A DNA stretch of 64,000 bases from contig NC_054753.1 in NCBI RefSeq assembly GCF_018143015.1, forward strand, positions 27,111,462-27,175,461. Direction: 5' to 3'. Positions 12,501-23,400 of the stretch are shown here, piece after piece. Numbering within the stretch: the first letter of the stretch is position 1; each line of letters begins with the position of its first letter. Both the position numbers and the translations under genes were made by a program. The stretch comes from Lytechinus variegatus (lineage: Eukaryota > Echinodermata > Echinoidea > Temnopleuroida > Toxopneustidae). The notes beneath the pieces were generated by a model. The model was given only the letters and a program-made list of their open reading frames with translations. It ran no database searches and had not been told where the DNA came from.

Positions 12501-14074
12501 TATAATCAACAAAATTGAAGGTCTCCGTCCTCTCGCTTTATGAAGGAGGCGCAACAAAATACCTCAGAAACAACTTCCTTGTCACTTCGGAAACAGTGAC
12601 CAGCAAACCGCCTACTACGTTTGATTATCGTGGTGGAGATAGGAAGAATGTCTCCATAAATTTCATCTTCTATTTTGTTTTGTTTCTGATATTGTAAGCA
12701 GATAACTCATAAAGGAAATAATTTCTATTCTTTTTTTTAATATTCCGCTTCTAATAACGCTAAACAATAAGTTTATAGCTCTTGAACGATTGTCGAAAAG
12801 CAGTGTCCGTGGAAGACGCAAATGAGTGAATAGATAGATAGATAAATAAATGAATAAATAAATAGATAAACAATAAATAAATGGAATGGATAAATAAATA
12901 AATAAATGACTGAATTAATAGATAAATACATAATAGATTTACCTATTAACTAACTAAATAACCATCCAATTTAATAGATACATGAATAGATAACTAATTA
13001 ATCGAATAAATGAATAAACGCGCCCCTTCCGACCAGGGATCTGAGAACGATTTTTGAAGAAGAGTTGCTGTTTGTAAAAAAAAGAAAAAGACTAGCAAGA
13101 AATGTTTGTCAACTTTCTACAATTTAGCATATTGACCTGATTTGAAGGTGATATATGGTGTATAATATACGCAGTATTAATTCCCAGGGCCATGATTCCG
13201 ACATCATGCTGTCGGCATGTTTTTATGATTAATCAATAATACATCATACACTAATGTCTGAGGTATATTAAATTTAAATGAAAGCAGGGGGAGCATAATA
13301 ATGATAAATATACTTGCTTATATAGCGCTTAATACTTACTCTGTCAGAAGTCTCTAAGCGCTCTACAGTATAATTACCCTGGCTTTAGCAGTGCAGCTGT
13401 AACGCGCGCTGCGTTTCAAGGAATAAATTCCTGCCAGGTACCCATTTACCTCACCTGGGTTGAGTGCAGCACATTGTGGATCATTTTCTTGCTGAAAGAA
13501 ATTACGCCATGGTTGGAAGTTCGAACCCACGGCCTTATGTTTCCAAGTCCGGAGACTATTCCACTGGTCCACAACGCTCCATAACACCTACACACTGTTT
13601 TATATGAATTTCAGAGCATCGTTGACAGCAAATTTCAAAATACAGATCGACAGAGTTGGAAAGCTAAAATACACATTCGCATCCTCTAGTCATCATATGC
13701 TATAAGTGTGGGACAGAGTGTTTATGCATTCTTTAGCCTGATTGGTCAGAGAGATAATCCCGTATTAACCCCATTTACTCCTCATGTTTCTTGACCAATA
13801 GATTACATTATGTACATTCGATGAGATAAAAACCTTTACGCCCTGCGCGTTGTCACGGAATACGGAAAATATTTACGTCCGTGCTCTATATACATATTCT
13901 ACTCGGCCTCCGGCCTCTTGAAATATAGAACTGTGATATAAAAAAAGAAAAAGAAAATAAAGCCTTGTTTTTAAGTTCTTCCAATCAAGACGAGTAAACG
14001 AGTTAATTCTTATACTTACATTGCCCCCGGACTGGCACGTGAAGGCAAATAGCTAATATCAGAAAAATCTTCAT
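422..14074 (-). CDS. Alkaline phosphatase, 5' part of gene (three exons, continues beyond left edge)
   Basis: Exons on the minus strand: 14074-14020, 10288-10068 and 596-422. Introns are GT-AG and phases fit (phase 1, then phase 0, then phase 1 at the left edge). The model encodes about 150 N-terminal residues: a signal peptide (MKIFLILAICLHVPVRGQ), then PEFWNAQA, then KNVIVFVGDGM with metal ligand Asp53, then TYSTDFQSADSASTATA with the DSAxTAT nucleophile Ser103. Family members hydrolyse phosphomonoesters outside the cell, usually as GPI-anchored zinc and magnesium enzymes. The C-terminal two thirds lie outside the window, so intactness cannot be judged. The family's usual GDGMG reads GDGMD here. 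Intron 2 is 9.5 kb and mostly filled by a foldback element. Confidence 0.9.
764..3110 (+). repeat. Left arm of the foldback element
   Basis: It contains outer unique sequence (764-900) and then about 400-bp units, with strongest similarity between about 1450-1850 and 1850-2260. Each unit reads through GTTGCCATGGCAAC, a TAGAAAGGTAAAAATATTG-type block, ATTGCCATGGCAACC, and a block near GTTGCCTTGGTAATACTTGA. The inner units are more diverged. Confidence 0.85.
902..3049. promoter_or_regulatory. X-box (RFX-type) palindromes, left arm
   Basis: Perfect GTTGCCATGGCAAC copies lie at 902-915, 1065-1078, 1854-1867 and 2646-2659. One-base variants lie at 1216-1229, 1456-1469, 1610-1623, 2011-2024 and 2260-2273, with others near 2408, 2803 and 3036. 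All fit or nearly fit the RFX consensus GTHNYYATRRNAAC. Binding in vivo is inference. Confidence 0.6.
3110..4960. repeat. Inner inverted repeat of the foldback element
   Basis: Left of about 4040 the motif CCAAGATGGCTTCCAAAAATGGA recurs roughly every 170-180 bp. Right of it the complement (GGAAGCCATCTTGGATTTT) recurs with similar spacing, so this block is itself a diverged palindrome centred near 4.04 kb. No gene is visible. Confidence 0.7.
5990..9026 (-). repeat. Right arm of the foldback element
   Basis: This is the reverse complement of the left arm, with three well-conserved units of about 395 bp between roughly 7146 and 8350. The outer 300 bp (8720-9026) match 764-1080 closely in reverse. 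The inner part (5990-7100) is more diverged. Bases 4960-5990 are AT-rich and hold no recognisable gene. Confidence 0.82.
6409..8898. promoter_or_regulatory. X-box (RFX-type) palindromes, right arm
   Basis: Perfect GTTGCCATGGCAAC copies lie at 6409-6422, 7544-7557, 7941-7954, 8334-8347, 8722-8735 and 8885-8898. One-base variants lie at 7146-7159, 7390-7403, 7789-7802, 8181-8194 and 8570-8583. They alternate with the same spacing as in the left arm. Confidence 0.6.
9027..10067. other. Intron sequence with no recognised feature
   Basis: This is AT-rich alkaline phosphatase intron 2 between the foldback element and exon 2. No exon, repeat family or RNA gene was recognised. Confidence 0.5.
10068..10288 (-). 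CDS. Alkaline phosphatase exon 2 (GDGM metal site)
   Basis: The 221-bp exon runs from acceptor ATGAAG|CCCCCGAA to donor GTAAAG|GTAGGA. It encodes PEFWNAQARSSISDALNL, then KAAKNVIVFVGDGMDVSTV, and ends EEFPYGGLVK. This aligns along its length with the N-terminal domain of animal alkaline phosphatases and joins the next exon as VK|TYSTD. The opposite strand has an open frame over the same bases, which is an antisense shadow. The acceptor has a weak pyrimidine tract, so its exact position is slightly uncertain. Confidence 0.88.
10393..10560 (+). repeat. tRNA-derived SINE (diverged copy)
   Basis: The head reads GTCGTGGTGTAGCGGTTCGG (A box-like) followed by GTTTGAATCCCACC (B box-like). It continues with a short body containing CCACACTCCACCCAGGTGA. 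Other copies are near 13290, 26452, 54345 and 60164. The tail is not clear. Confidence 0.6.
10688..11671. mobile_element. Tc1/mariner-like MITE with TA target duplication
   Basis: The left end CAGTGCGTATCAAAAAAAAG and right end TTTTTTTGATACACACTG are inverted, and both ends abut TA (10686-10687 and 11672-11673). The inverted similarity runs inwards through AGTTTACACTTTGAAAAA. GTGAGCACCACTT and GAGTGCTCACTCAAG blocks mark the two halves. There is no transposase ORF. A related copy lies at 39659-41485. Confidence 0.8.
11674..13289. other. Alkaline phosphatase intron 1 with no recognised gene
   Basis: Poly-C runs occur near 11929-11942. A 60-residue plus-strand ORF at 12515-12697 has no recognisable domain and was not accepted. 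The rest is AT-rich DNA. Confidence 0.5.
12825..13020. repeat. Degenerate AATA/GATA microsatellite
   Basis: Irregular repeats of AAATAAATAGATAAA-type units fill this stretch. Confidence 0.75.
13290..13582 (-). repeat. tRNA-derived SINE
   Basis: Read on the minus strand it starts GTTGTGGACCAGTGGAATAG, has a B box (GGGTTCGAACTTCC), the shared body CAGCAAGAAAATGATCCACA, CACCTGGGTTGAG in complement, and ends AGCGCTATATAAGCAAGTAT plus an ATT-rich tail. This is the same family as 26452-26735. Confidence 0.8.
14020..14074 (-). CDS. Alkaline phosphatase exon 1 (signal peptide)
   Basis: It encodes MKIFLILAICLHVPVRGQ plus one base, with donor CAAT|GTAAGT. The peptide is a good signal sequence. The phase (1) matches the next exon, giving RGQ-S-PEFWN. 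Assignment to this gene rests on phase, strand and the need for a secreted N-terminus. Confidence 0.72.
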
Positions 14075-14456
14075 TTTGATGATTTTGCTTCTTCCTCTAC
14101 TAAATTTGTGACTTGAACAAAATGCCAAATGCATAACAACTTATCTCTCAAAACTGGACAGTGATTGCTGGGGGTAAGTAAGGATATTAATTTGCAATCA
14201 ATGGTGGACTTTGATATTTTGTTTAAAATTGTTTTGCATATGAAAAGACGAAGAGATAATGTATCGGAAGATGGGTTTATGATGGCAGTTATCAACAAGG
14301 GTGGTTCAATCAAAATATGTTTATTAAACCACTTGTATGATTAGATGAGAATTACGTGTGATTGGTAAAACAAACAAAAATTTTTAAACTACTGATTAAT
14401 TGCCCATTCGCAATGTTTGTTTCACCTACCATGCCTACAGATCGTCAATTGATACT

Positions 14457-14992
14457 AGGTGGTTTCAGACCGCCTCGAAGTTTGTCAGTTCCAGGTATTC
14501 TCTGATCGGGAAATTTACCCCGATCAGAAAATACCAGGTATTTTGGTAATGTGAAAGCAAACTACGCGTCATAGTCCCGAAAGAAAATACCCGCTAAATA
14601 GGTACTTGGCGAAATTACGAGAACTTTCGCGGGGATTTTTCCAAGGTCGCAGGTATTTTGGCGATGTGAAAGCAAATTTCGGAACTTTTAGCTCAGCGTG
14701 TCGTTGGGTGCGGCGCCGTGGGTGGCTGCTGGGCTCAGTACTGGCTGGGCTAGTGATTTTGAATCTCGCGCCTTGCCTGCTTGTACCAAGGAGATATAGG
14801 TTATATCTCCTTGCTGTACAGACCATACTGCGCCTGCTCGTAACTTCAAGGAGATAGGTGATATCTCTTTGGTAACTTCAGGAACTTATCCTGAAGGTGT
14901 ATATTTCAGGGCGGTGTGAAATGGGTATTTTTCAGCCTAAAAAAGTTCTCGTAATTTAACGGGAATTGTGATCGAGGCGGTTTAAATCACCT
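14457..14992. mobile_element. 536-bp MITE with 3-bp target duplication
   Basis: The ends AGGTGGTTTCAGACCGCCTC and GAGGCGGTTTAAATCACCT are inverted, and each is flanked by ACT (14454-14456 and 14993-14995). Internal blocks such as GGTATTTTGGNNATGTGAAAGCAAA are repeated. No coding capacity is credible. Superfamily is unassigned; a 3-bp duplication is compatible with PIF/Harbinger. Confidence 0.7.
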
Positions 14993-15192
14993 ACTGGGGT
15001 AGTATAGCCTATAATGCAGGCGGAGGTTGCAGCTATAGACCAATTTCACAACGTGAGAGGGCAGCAGACTGGTCGCCATGCTGCGGTGGGCGAATCAACT
15101 TTTATAGTACACAAGTCAATAGGGTATTTGGTACATTCGTTCGATTTTTTTTTATTTTGGACCAATTGAGCAGATTTCTTGTAGGATTCACA

Positions 15193-15390
15193 ATGAGCAT
15201 TAATCGGAGAAGTTCAGGTCGCAGCTGTGCTGTGTTCAATTGCCAAAACAATTGGAGAAAGCTTCAGGATTGGAAGCAAAGTGAATGTTAAATTCACTCG
15301 CCTTGGACTCATGAAGCCTGTTTGTGTGTGAAGCCGTACTCCCTGCATAGGTTTCCAGGCCGTGATGAAGGAATGCGTCGCCAGTGGCCC
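15193..15390 (+). pseudogene. Broken THAP zinc-finger domain
   Basis: The frame reads MSINRRSSGRSCAVFNC, then a Trp-rich segment, KQSEC, an in-frame stop (TAA), then IHSPWTHEACLCVKP, YSLHRFPGRDEG and MRRQW. The spacing Cys-x4-Cys, then Cys/His, with the LHRFP and RRQW blocks, fits a THAP domain (C2CH). The stop and lack of downstream domains make it a relic. Confidence 0.65.
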
Positions 15391-15559
15391 TCTCTTCCCC
15401 TTCCTCCTTTCTCCTTCCTCTCTGTTTTATTCTCTTGCCTTGCCCCCTCCTTTTGGATACTTATAGGCCTGCATAAAATGTGGTGGTGGTGGTTTTTTTT
15501 GTGGGGGGGGGGGGGGAGGGAGGGGGATTTATTTGATCATGCTTAGATGGAAATATCAG

Positions 15560-15820
15560 TCCCTCTCTCCCTCTCTATCTCACACTATCCCCCTCTCTCT
15601 CTCTCCCTCTCACTATCCCCTTCTCTGTATTACAACATCCCCCTTTCCCCCCTTTCTCACACACTCTCTCGCTAGCCCCCCCCCCTCTCTCTCTCACTAC
15701 CCCCCCTTTCTCACTATTCCCCTCTCCCCTCTCACTATCCCCCTCCTCTCACACATACTCTCTCCCCCCTCCCCTCTCTCATCCTCTCTCTCTCTCACTC
15801 TATGTCTCGTTCACTCTCCC
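15560..15820. repeat. CT/CCCT-rich simple repeat
   Basis: Degenerate CTCTCTC and CCCCCTCTC units span about 260 bp. The open frame across it is low-complexity and not a gene. Confidence 0.85.
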
Positions 15821-16889
15821 GCAGCTACCCTAACACAATTTACTAGCAACAAGAAGTGAGCTCCCTGATGAAAACCAACAGCGATTCTTGGTCATCATCA
15901 ACTCACTTTTACTGACAAAACTAAGGGGAAAAAGTAGCCAAAGTGCAAAAATTCATCATACCTTCATCGGTCAGATATGGCCATAGTCTTACATCGTCTA
16001 CCCAGGTGTCCATGCTTTATTTTATTGATTTATGATCAAGGTAATGACACAATATCAGAGCTTATCTGTAATCTTTCATTGAATTTGTACACAGAGCCAA
16101 TCGCGGTCAGCGCACTTGCCCACCGCAGCAATGGCGTCGCCGATAGAGGGCCAAATACATAAACGGGCCGTGAAATTGGTCTATATACTGTCTTTGCCTG
16201 TACGACGAGTCTGATGCAGTAACACGAAACGTCAGGCGTAAAAGCAGCAGACTTGATTGAAATGGAACTTATCAAGAACCACTGTTATATTGCATGGGTA
16301 TCAGATGAGGACAACCGCATCCAATTCATGACCTACTTTGTCATCATTCAGAAGAAAATATTTATACTGCAAAATGCAGAAACATGCTACAATCAAATCT
16401 CATTTTCATTACCAACTTCTTGCTGTTTTCCTCTTTTTCTGTCTGCCTTGTCTTTATAATTTTTTTTTCAGCATTTTACTTTTTTTAGAATTATTATTGT
16501 AATTTGGGAATACCCTCGATAAGCCTTCATGGCTTTTTCGTATTCCCCCCATATTCAACTTGTAATACATGTATACTTTCTTGCTCTTCTATTTTCAATA
16601 ATTTTTTAAAATCTACTTATATATTTTTGTGATATAATTTCTTGTTTGTGATTTGCTGATTATATTTGTTTTTATCCATGAATTTGAATATAGAAATCAA
16701 TAAAAATGAATAAACGAATGAAGGGCGGGGTTCCAGTCAAGGCGACGCGCCCTGACGCTCCCAACCCACCCCCTCTGTAAAACGAGGGGGGGGGGCTTTG
16801 GACGTAAGGTGGCTAGGGCCTCTTTTAAAGCAAACCCGACGAGACTCTACCCACACTTCCGGTAAAAGCTAAGAGAGAGAGATAGAGAG

Positions 16890-17335
16890 AGAAAAGTAAA
16901 GAAGGCAGGGAGACGGGGGACATATGAACACACACACCCACACACACTCATACACATACAATATTATAGTGTATATAATGTGACTATCTACAATCGTTAC
17001 AGTGGTTTTTGTTTTCAAATAAAACAAATACTTTTGATTTAATAAAATTCAATCCGAGAAGGTTTGCATTCGCAACTCTGAATATCACAAAGGCCCTGAT
17101 ATCCTAAAACTCGAGAAAAGGAAAGAAGGCAGGGAGATGGGGGACATTATGAACACACACCCTCAACCACACACACTCTTCCACAAACATGATAGTGTAT
17201 TTACATATATAGTTATAATGTGACTATCTACAATCGGTATAAAATTATTGTTTTATCAAATAAAACAAATACTTTTCATTTGATAAAATTCAATCTAAGA
17301 AGGTTTGCATTCGCAACTCTTAATGTCACAAAGGC
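16890..17335 (+). repeat. Tandem duplication of about 210 bp
   Basis: Two copies in the same direction share AAGAAGGCAGGGAGA, a run of CA repeats, AATGTGACTATCTACAATCG, AAATAAAACAAATACTTTT and GAAGGTTTGCATTCGCAACTC. Copy 1 is about 16893-17093 and copy 2 about 17122-17333. Confidence 0.8.
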
Positions 17336-17429
17336 CTATTATTGAACCACTTATTAGGGTGACCACATGCAGACATGATCATGAGTATGGAGGAAGAATT
17401 TTGATTGTATACACCGTCTTTAGACTATC

Positions 17430-18780
17430 TCCCGCTTAAGGCCGGTTTACATCGGAACCGAATCAGCAGCGAATCCATCCGAATACACGTATTCGGTTGG
17501 TGGTTTCGGGAGTATTCTGTTCTCCCTCCGTGAAAATTCAGGAACGATTTGGGAACATTCGAATTCAACGAAACCATCCGAATTAGGCCCAGTTCGGCTC
17601 GAACAGGTCCTAATTTATTCGGGATAGTTTGGTTTTGGTGTAACTCTGGCTTTACTGGGACATCCCCAAGTAAATTTCCCGGTCCCGGGTTTCTGGCAAG
17701 CGGGACATCCCCGAAAATCGCATAGTCTAAACGCGGGAGAAAAATTCTCTGTCCCCCGTTTTCTTGTCCCGTTTTTTTTTTTTTTGGAAGGGGGGTGGGG
17801 AGGCGACCTTGACTCGTCATAATCCAATGGGGCGCAGCTGCTTTTGTCTTTAGTGCGCACGCGCAAAATATGAATACAGTGAACTGCTTCGTCTCGCATG
17901 GCAGTCACCCACGACTCGTTCCCCTGAGACTGGGAGAGATGTGGACGCTCTGTCGTCCACCCATTGGCGGTGTAAGCAAAAAAAAATTAGGGGGGTCGCC
18001 CTAAAATTCTGGGATGGACACAGGTAAAAAAATTTGACCAAAAAAGGGATGACCTAAATCTTACGGGGGGGGGGGGGGACGCAGGAAACAAAAACCGTTC
18101 CCCTGCTTCCGCCGCCTATGCATCCACCTGTAAGCGGCGAACAGTGCTTGATTCAAAACATTGCTTATAGTTGTCGCAAGATTGTATAAGTTTTAACACT
18201 TGATTACTTTCGAAATCATACTCGAGAATCACATTCCTCTCTAGCAATCGACCAACGTCTGAAGGGATCTTATAATTTCTATTCAAAAAAAAGAAAGCAA
18301 AATTCATGATGAAATCAAACGAAGAATAGATATTAGACAAAGTTTATTATGTCATTCGAGTTAGGTCTAGTCTATACAAATTTTACAAAATGCAATTCCT
18401 TTCTTTCTTTCTTAAAAAAATAAAATACAGTTAATAGTTCTTATTCATCGTAATAATTAAACCTTTTTTTTATTTCAATTTATTTTACTCATTGATTTGT
18501 ACAATTAAAAAATAACAAATTAACAAAGGAAATATAAAAACATGATAAAATCAATAGAGTAACAAAATTTTTGATGAGCGAAACAATGAACATAGTTGTA
18601 TTTTCTATGATATATCGATTAAAAGAAGTTTGCATGGCAACCTCTATATACAATAAATCATGTTAATATTCTCAGGAAATGAAACATTTTAGATGAATAT
18701 ATTAATGACAAAGGTATGAATAATGTCATCAATTTTTGGTTATTTATCCATTCTCATTTGAACACATGATCTTGTGGAAA
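17430..18780. other. Intergenic DNA without a recognised gene
   Basis: Homopolymer runs of T, G and A, and AT-rich sequence are present. Short open frames on the minus strand near 17425-18040 are low-complexity and match no known family. Bases 16191-16890 are also without a recognised gene. Confidence 0.45.
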
Positions 18781-18886
18781 AATAAATCATTAATGTGCGA
18801 CGAGGAAGCGAAACGAGAAGGCTTGAAAATTCGCCCTCTATATAACGTTGGCTAGCGAAAATCATCCTACAGATGGAAACGCCATT

Positions 18887-19653
18887 TCTATATTAAACAA
18901 GTGGAATGCCTCTGGCCGTCTCACCTGTATCACGCGATTCAACATAGCAGCAGTGCCGACTTTGAGAACTACTATAACTCGCCAAAGATGTTCAGTGATA
19001 CTTGGTTACTCTTATTTCCACGTTTTATGAACTAGACCAATACATTTACAGAGATAGGATGGTAATTCAACAAATACCCCCAATGTGGCCAAAATTCATT
19101 GACCTCACATGACCTTTGACCTTGTTCATGTGACCTAAAATGCGCACAGGATATTCAGTGATACTTGATTACTCTGATGATAGTGGTAATTCAACAAATA
19201 CCCCCAATTCGGCCAAAGTCCATTGACCCTAAATGACCTTTGACCTTGATCATGTGACCTGAAATTTGCACAGAATGTTCAGTGATACTTGATCACTATT
19301 ATGTTCAAGTTTAATGACCTAGGTCCATATATTTTCTTAAGTTATGATGACATTTCAAAAACTTAACCTCAGGTTAAGATTTTGATGTTGATTCCCCCAA
19401 CATGGTCTAAGTTCATTGACCCTAAATGACCTTTGACCTTGGTCATTTGACATGAAACTCTAAAAGAATCTTCAGTAATACTTGATCAACCTTATGGCCA
19501 AGTTTCATGAACTAGGTTCATTAACTTGCTAAGTTATGATGTCATTTCAAAAACTTAACATCAGGTCAAGATTTGATGCTGACGTCGCCGCCGCCGCCGC
19601 CGTCGCCGTCGAAAAAGCGGCGCCTATAGTCTCACTCTGCTATGCAGGTGAGA
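18887..19653 (+). repeat. DR1-motif repeat, copy 1
   Basis: Internal units of about 125-190 bp contain TGACCTTTGACCT (19110-19122, 19234-19246, 19427-19439), each followed by GATACTTGAT-type blocks. The copy is bounded by CAAGTGGAATGCCTCTGG and ATGCAGGTGAGAC. A second copy lies inverted at 22238-23213, and a fragment is near 38443. Confidence 0.75.
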
Positions 19654-20159
19654 CAAAAAACAATGACAGTAACTACTTAATTTAACATCTACTTATCACT
19701 TACTTTGTATGATGTTAATGAAAATATTAGATGCTTATATGCACTCTATATACACCGTGAACAAGCTGTCAATTTGTACAACACAAGATATTGTAGAGTC
19801 TGCCTATATGAGTTAGTCTTTTTTAGGAGTCGACATACATGCTAGAACCGTTTTAGTCTTTTATACAACGCTATTCACTTTATGAATCTCATGAAACGGT
19901 TTAAACATTTGTGTAAAATCTTAAACAACATTGTTTTAATTTCTGATATTCAGTTCTCAATGAATTAAAAATGGCTGCTTTTACTGTCAGTAGAAGTAAT
20001 TTCTCAGTCAGAGCAGAATATGCCAATATGTGTTAATTAGGTCTTTCCAGTTGAATGTAACATAATTATGTAAACAGATTGTACACATAATAAAATAAAA
20101 CATTTTAAAACGATTTCTAATGAGAACACTTCTATAAAGAAGGCTCCAATGAACGTATC

Positions 20160-20165
20160 TTTATT
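20160..20165 (-). other. Candidate poly(A) signal for the HGSNAT homologue
   Basis: AATAAA on the minus strand, about 145 bp past the stop codon. Confidence 0.45.
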
Positions 20166-20310
20166 TTCTTATGAGAACACCAGAATAAAAAAAATGATAT
20201 GAAAACATGTCCATGAATATTTTTGAACGAGAATAAGTATGAAGAGGCTGTTTAATGACATACTATGTTAATATTATTTCTTATGAGAACACCTTAACAG
20301 AAAAAAAGAT

Positions 20311-20489
20311 TCACAGCCGTAGAAATATTTTCTTGCGATAAAGGACGTAAGCTATGAAGAGCCACAAGAATGCTGACCAGATACTCATAATAGCACTCTC
20401 GCTATGGTTATCATAGAAAGGATGCCAGGTAAATGGAAGATAGTCTTTCAATACTCCAACACCGAGATAGAGCAGGATAGAGTTCATAC
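20311..20489 (-). CDS. HGSNAT homologue exon 17 and stop
   Basis: Acceptor ATCTAG|GTATGA. It encodes MNSILLYLGVGVLKDYLPF and the C-terminal helix with FIAYVLYRKKIFLRL, then TGA. The end matches human IAYILYRKKIF. Confidence 0.96.
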
Positions 20490-23400
20490 CTAGATAGTAA
20501 AAAAAAGACAAGTATGGACGGTAAATGAAATTAAAGGAAAAACCTACCTAAAACGAGAGTTGTTCTTTTGATAAAAAAGAGAAATATCCTTATTTGCCTT
20601 TCATAAAGCAAATGTTATATACATGAAATTGGAACAGCTATATCTAAACGTGACCAAGCCTGGATGATTCGCTGAATTGCTTTGGAATAAATATTATTGA
20701 TACTGTCCTCCCTTAGCTCCAAACATGGATATATTCAAGAATTTTGTTTATTAATACCTGATTAGTTTGTTGAAAAAAATTCTTTTATTTAGCTTGATAC
20801 TTATGGTTTGTGATTTATTTGTTTATTTTATTAATTAATTAATTTATTTGTTCACATTCATGTTTATTTATTTATCTATTTATTTATTCATTCATATATG
20901 ATTAAAATCGCTTTTTATCATATCATGTTCAGCAAGCCAAACAGTTCATAATTAAAAAATAAGAAAACAGGTTGTTTCATATCTTACCCATGTAGAGTAT
21001 TGGCGATCCATTCCAAAAGTGAGTGACGTCAATGATGAAATGAAGAAGGGCTTCCACCACGAATGCGAGTCCACCGGTGAGGGCGATATAGGAAACAGAC
21101 CTATTAAAAAATTGTAAATGCAATTTTTTTTCGAATCTATTCATATCATAAGATTTCAGGTTATTTTATGTCTATTTAATCTAAAGAAAAGTCTTAACCT
21201 TCTCTATAATTTTTGTCGATGTTAAAATTTGAGTGCATATATACCTCTGAAGATTTTTTTTATCTACAAAAATACAATCGTACTTGAAACTATTACAAGC
21301 TGCAAAATAAAGATGCTCTACAAGATTCATTCATTCATTTGCTTTCCATTCTATAAGCAATATATGAATAAAAATCAACTCACAATAGAATAATATTCTG
21401 CCATTATGATCATGATAATAGAGGAGTCCCCTTGTTAAAAACATTTTGTATGTAGATTATCAATACAAGATAGGCCTACATGCATACATACATAAAAAGA
21501 TTACATCATGGGCATTTATTGTATGATATTATTTAAAATTATGAATATAAAAACCTTTTAATGGGCAACAATCAACGATGCATGAAAAATTTATTCCTTT
21601 CTGTTCTAAATACATACCAAAGGGTTTTGTTGATAGGTATCCATCCATCAGCCAAGTGGCATTTACTTAATACGGCGCTGCAGGTAATCTGAAAGAAAGG
21701 AAAAATATACCAATTTATATATAATTCAAAATACAAAGTTTATCTCCACATTATATTCTATTAAAATTCGATTCTAGGAGATTTCAAGATACATTTAATA
21801 AATCGAAGCACACAGGATTAGAAACATTGATAGGAAACATTTTAAAAAATGATGACACGCTACTCTTTTGTTTACGTCTAATTTAGGTTGGTGAGCGACG
21901 AGCGACGACTCTTCTCTTTTCTCTGTGTTTATATAGGAATTTCATTTATGCATCTCCTCATTTCATCTGCATCTCTATTCGCGAATTTTTGCATCAGCTG
22001 TGCACACCAATGGGTCAAATGTAAAAAAGTAGCAATTGCTTTTGCCAGGGTTTTGCTTGGCTTTTGCTTGATTCCGTATGCATAAAAATGAGCAAGCAAA
22101 TGCTTTTGCTAGTACGTTCAAACAATCTCTGACTGTTAGCACTTCTTGACGAGACGATTAAGCTATCGCTAAAAGGCGTATGCATAAAGCGAACATTATA
22201 TACTTCAAGCTCCGTCAGAGCAGCTTGGGCGTTTGCTTGTTCGCGTTGACGGCGGCGGCGTCAACATCAAATCTTGAACGAAGGTTAAGTTTTTGAAATG
22301 ACAGCATAACTTAGAAAGTATATAGACCTAGAAACTTGAACATAAGGTTAATCAAGTAATATTTAACATCCTACCTGAGTTTCAGGTCACATGACCAAGG
22401 TCAAAGGTCATTTAGGGTAAATTAACTTAGACCATGTTGGGGAATCAACATCAAAATCTTAAACCTAAGGGTAAGTTTTTGAAATTTCGTCATTACAAAG
22501 TATATGAACGTCGTTCATGAAACTTAGCCATAATGGTAATCAGGTATTACTAAACATCCTGCCAGAGTTTCAAGTCACATGACCAGGGTCAAAAGTCAAT
22601 TAGGGTCAATGAACTTTGGCCAAGTTGGGGGTATTTGCTGAATTACCATCATGACTTTGAAAGTCTATTGATCTGATTCATAAAACTTGGACACAAGAGT
22701 AATCAAGTATCACTGAACATCCTGTGCGAGTTTTAGGACACATGACAAAGGTCAAAGGTCATTTAAGATCAATGAACTTTGGCCATGTTGGTGGTATTTG
22801 TTGAATTACCATCATAACTCTGAAAGTGTAATGTTCTAGTTCATAAAACTTGGACACTAAGAGTAATCAAGTATCACTGAAAATTTCGTGCGAGTTTCAA
22901 GTGACATGACCAATGAAAGTCAAATGGCATTTAAGATCAATGAACTTTGGTCATGTTGGAGGTAATTAACAAATTGCTGACATAACCTTCAAAGTTTATG
23001 GATATAGTTTATGAAATGTGGAAGTTGGGGTAATCAAGTATCATTGACAAATCTTGGGTCACATGATCAAGGTCAAATATCATTTAGGGTCAATGAACAT
23101 TGTATTGTATTATTAAATGAGAGGTGTTTTTGTGAATAGTTTTCAAAGTCAGCACTGCTGCTATATTGAATCGCTTAATGCAGGTGAGACTGCCAGAGGC
23201 GCTCCACTTGTTTAACCATGCCTATGCACAGAAAAAAATCCAAGGTGTATAGAAGCCTACATGTACATGTTTTCTTACGAGTAAGTGCAAGTCAAATGTA
23301 AAATATATAAATTTGATATAAAAAAGAAACAAGTTAGTTTGACACCACGTCTAAGGACAGGATGTTATATGAAAGAAGCGGCAATTTGCACTGCCACGCC

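Larger units (their letters stand above)
15033..16190. mobile_element. P-element-like transposon relic with terminal inverted repeats
   Basis: The left end ATAGACCAATTTCAC is followed by GCCATGCTGCGGTGGGC. The right end holds the complement (GCCCACCGCAGCAATGGCGT, then GTGAAATTGGTCTATA). Between them lie a broken THAP-type domain (15193-15390) and a long CT-rich tract. THAP domains are typical of P-type transposases. The rest of the transposase is absent. Confidence 0.6.

Noticed and set aside
12515..12697. Plus-strand 60-residue ORF ending in a hydrophobic tail
   Set aside because: No recognised domain or splice partner; its apparent upstream partner was the antisense reading at 10111-10358.
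15533..15859. 108-residue Pro/Ser/Leu-rich ORF
   Set aside because: It is a translation of the CT-rich simple repeat.
17425..17908. Minus-strand ORFs of 97-131 residues
   Set aside because: No recognised domain, poly-Lys/Pro run from a homopolymer, and surrounding sequence looks like dispersed repeat.
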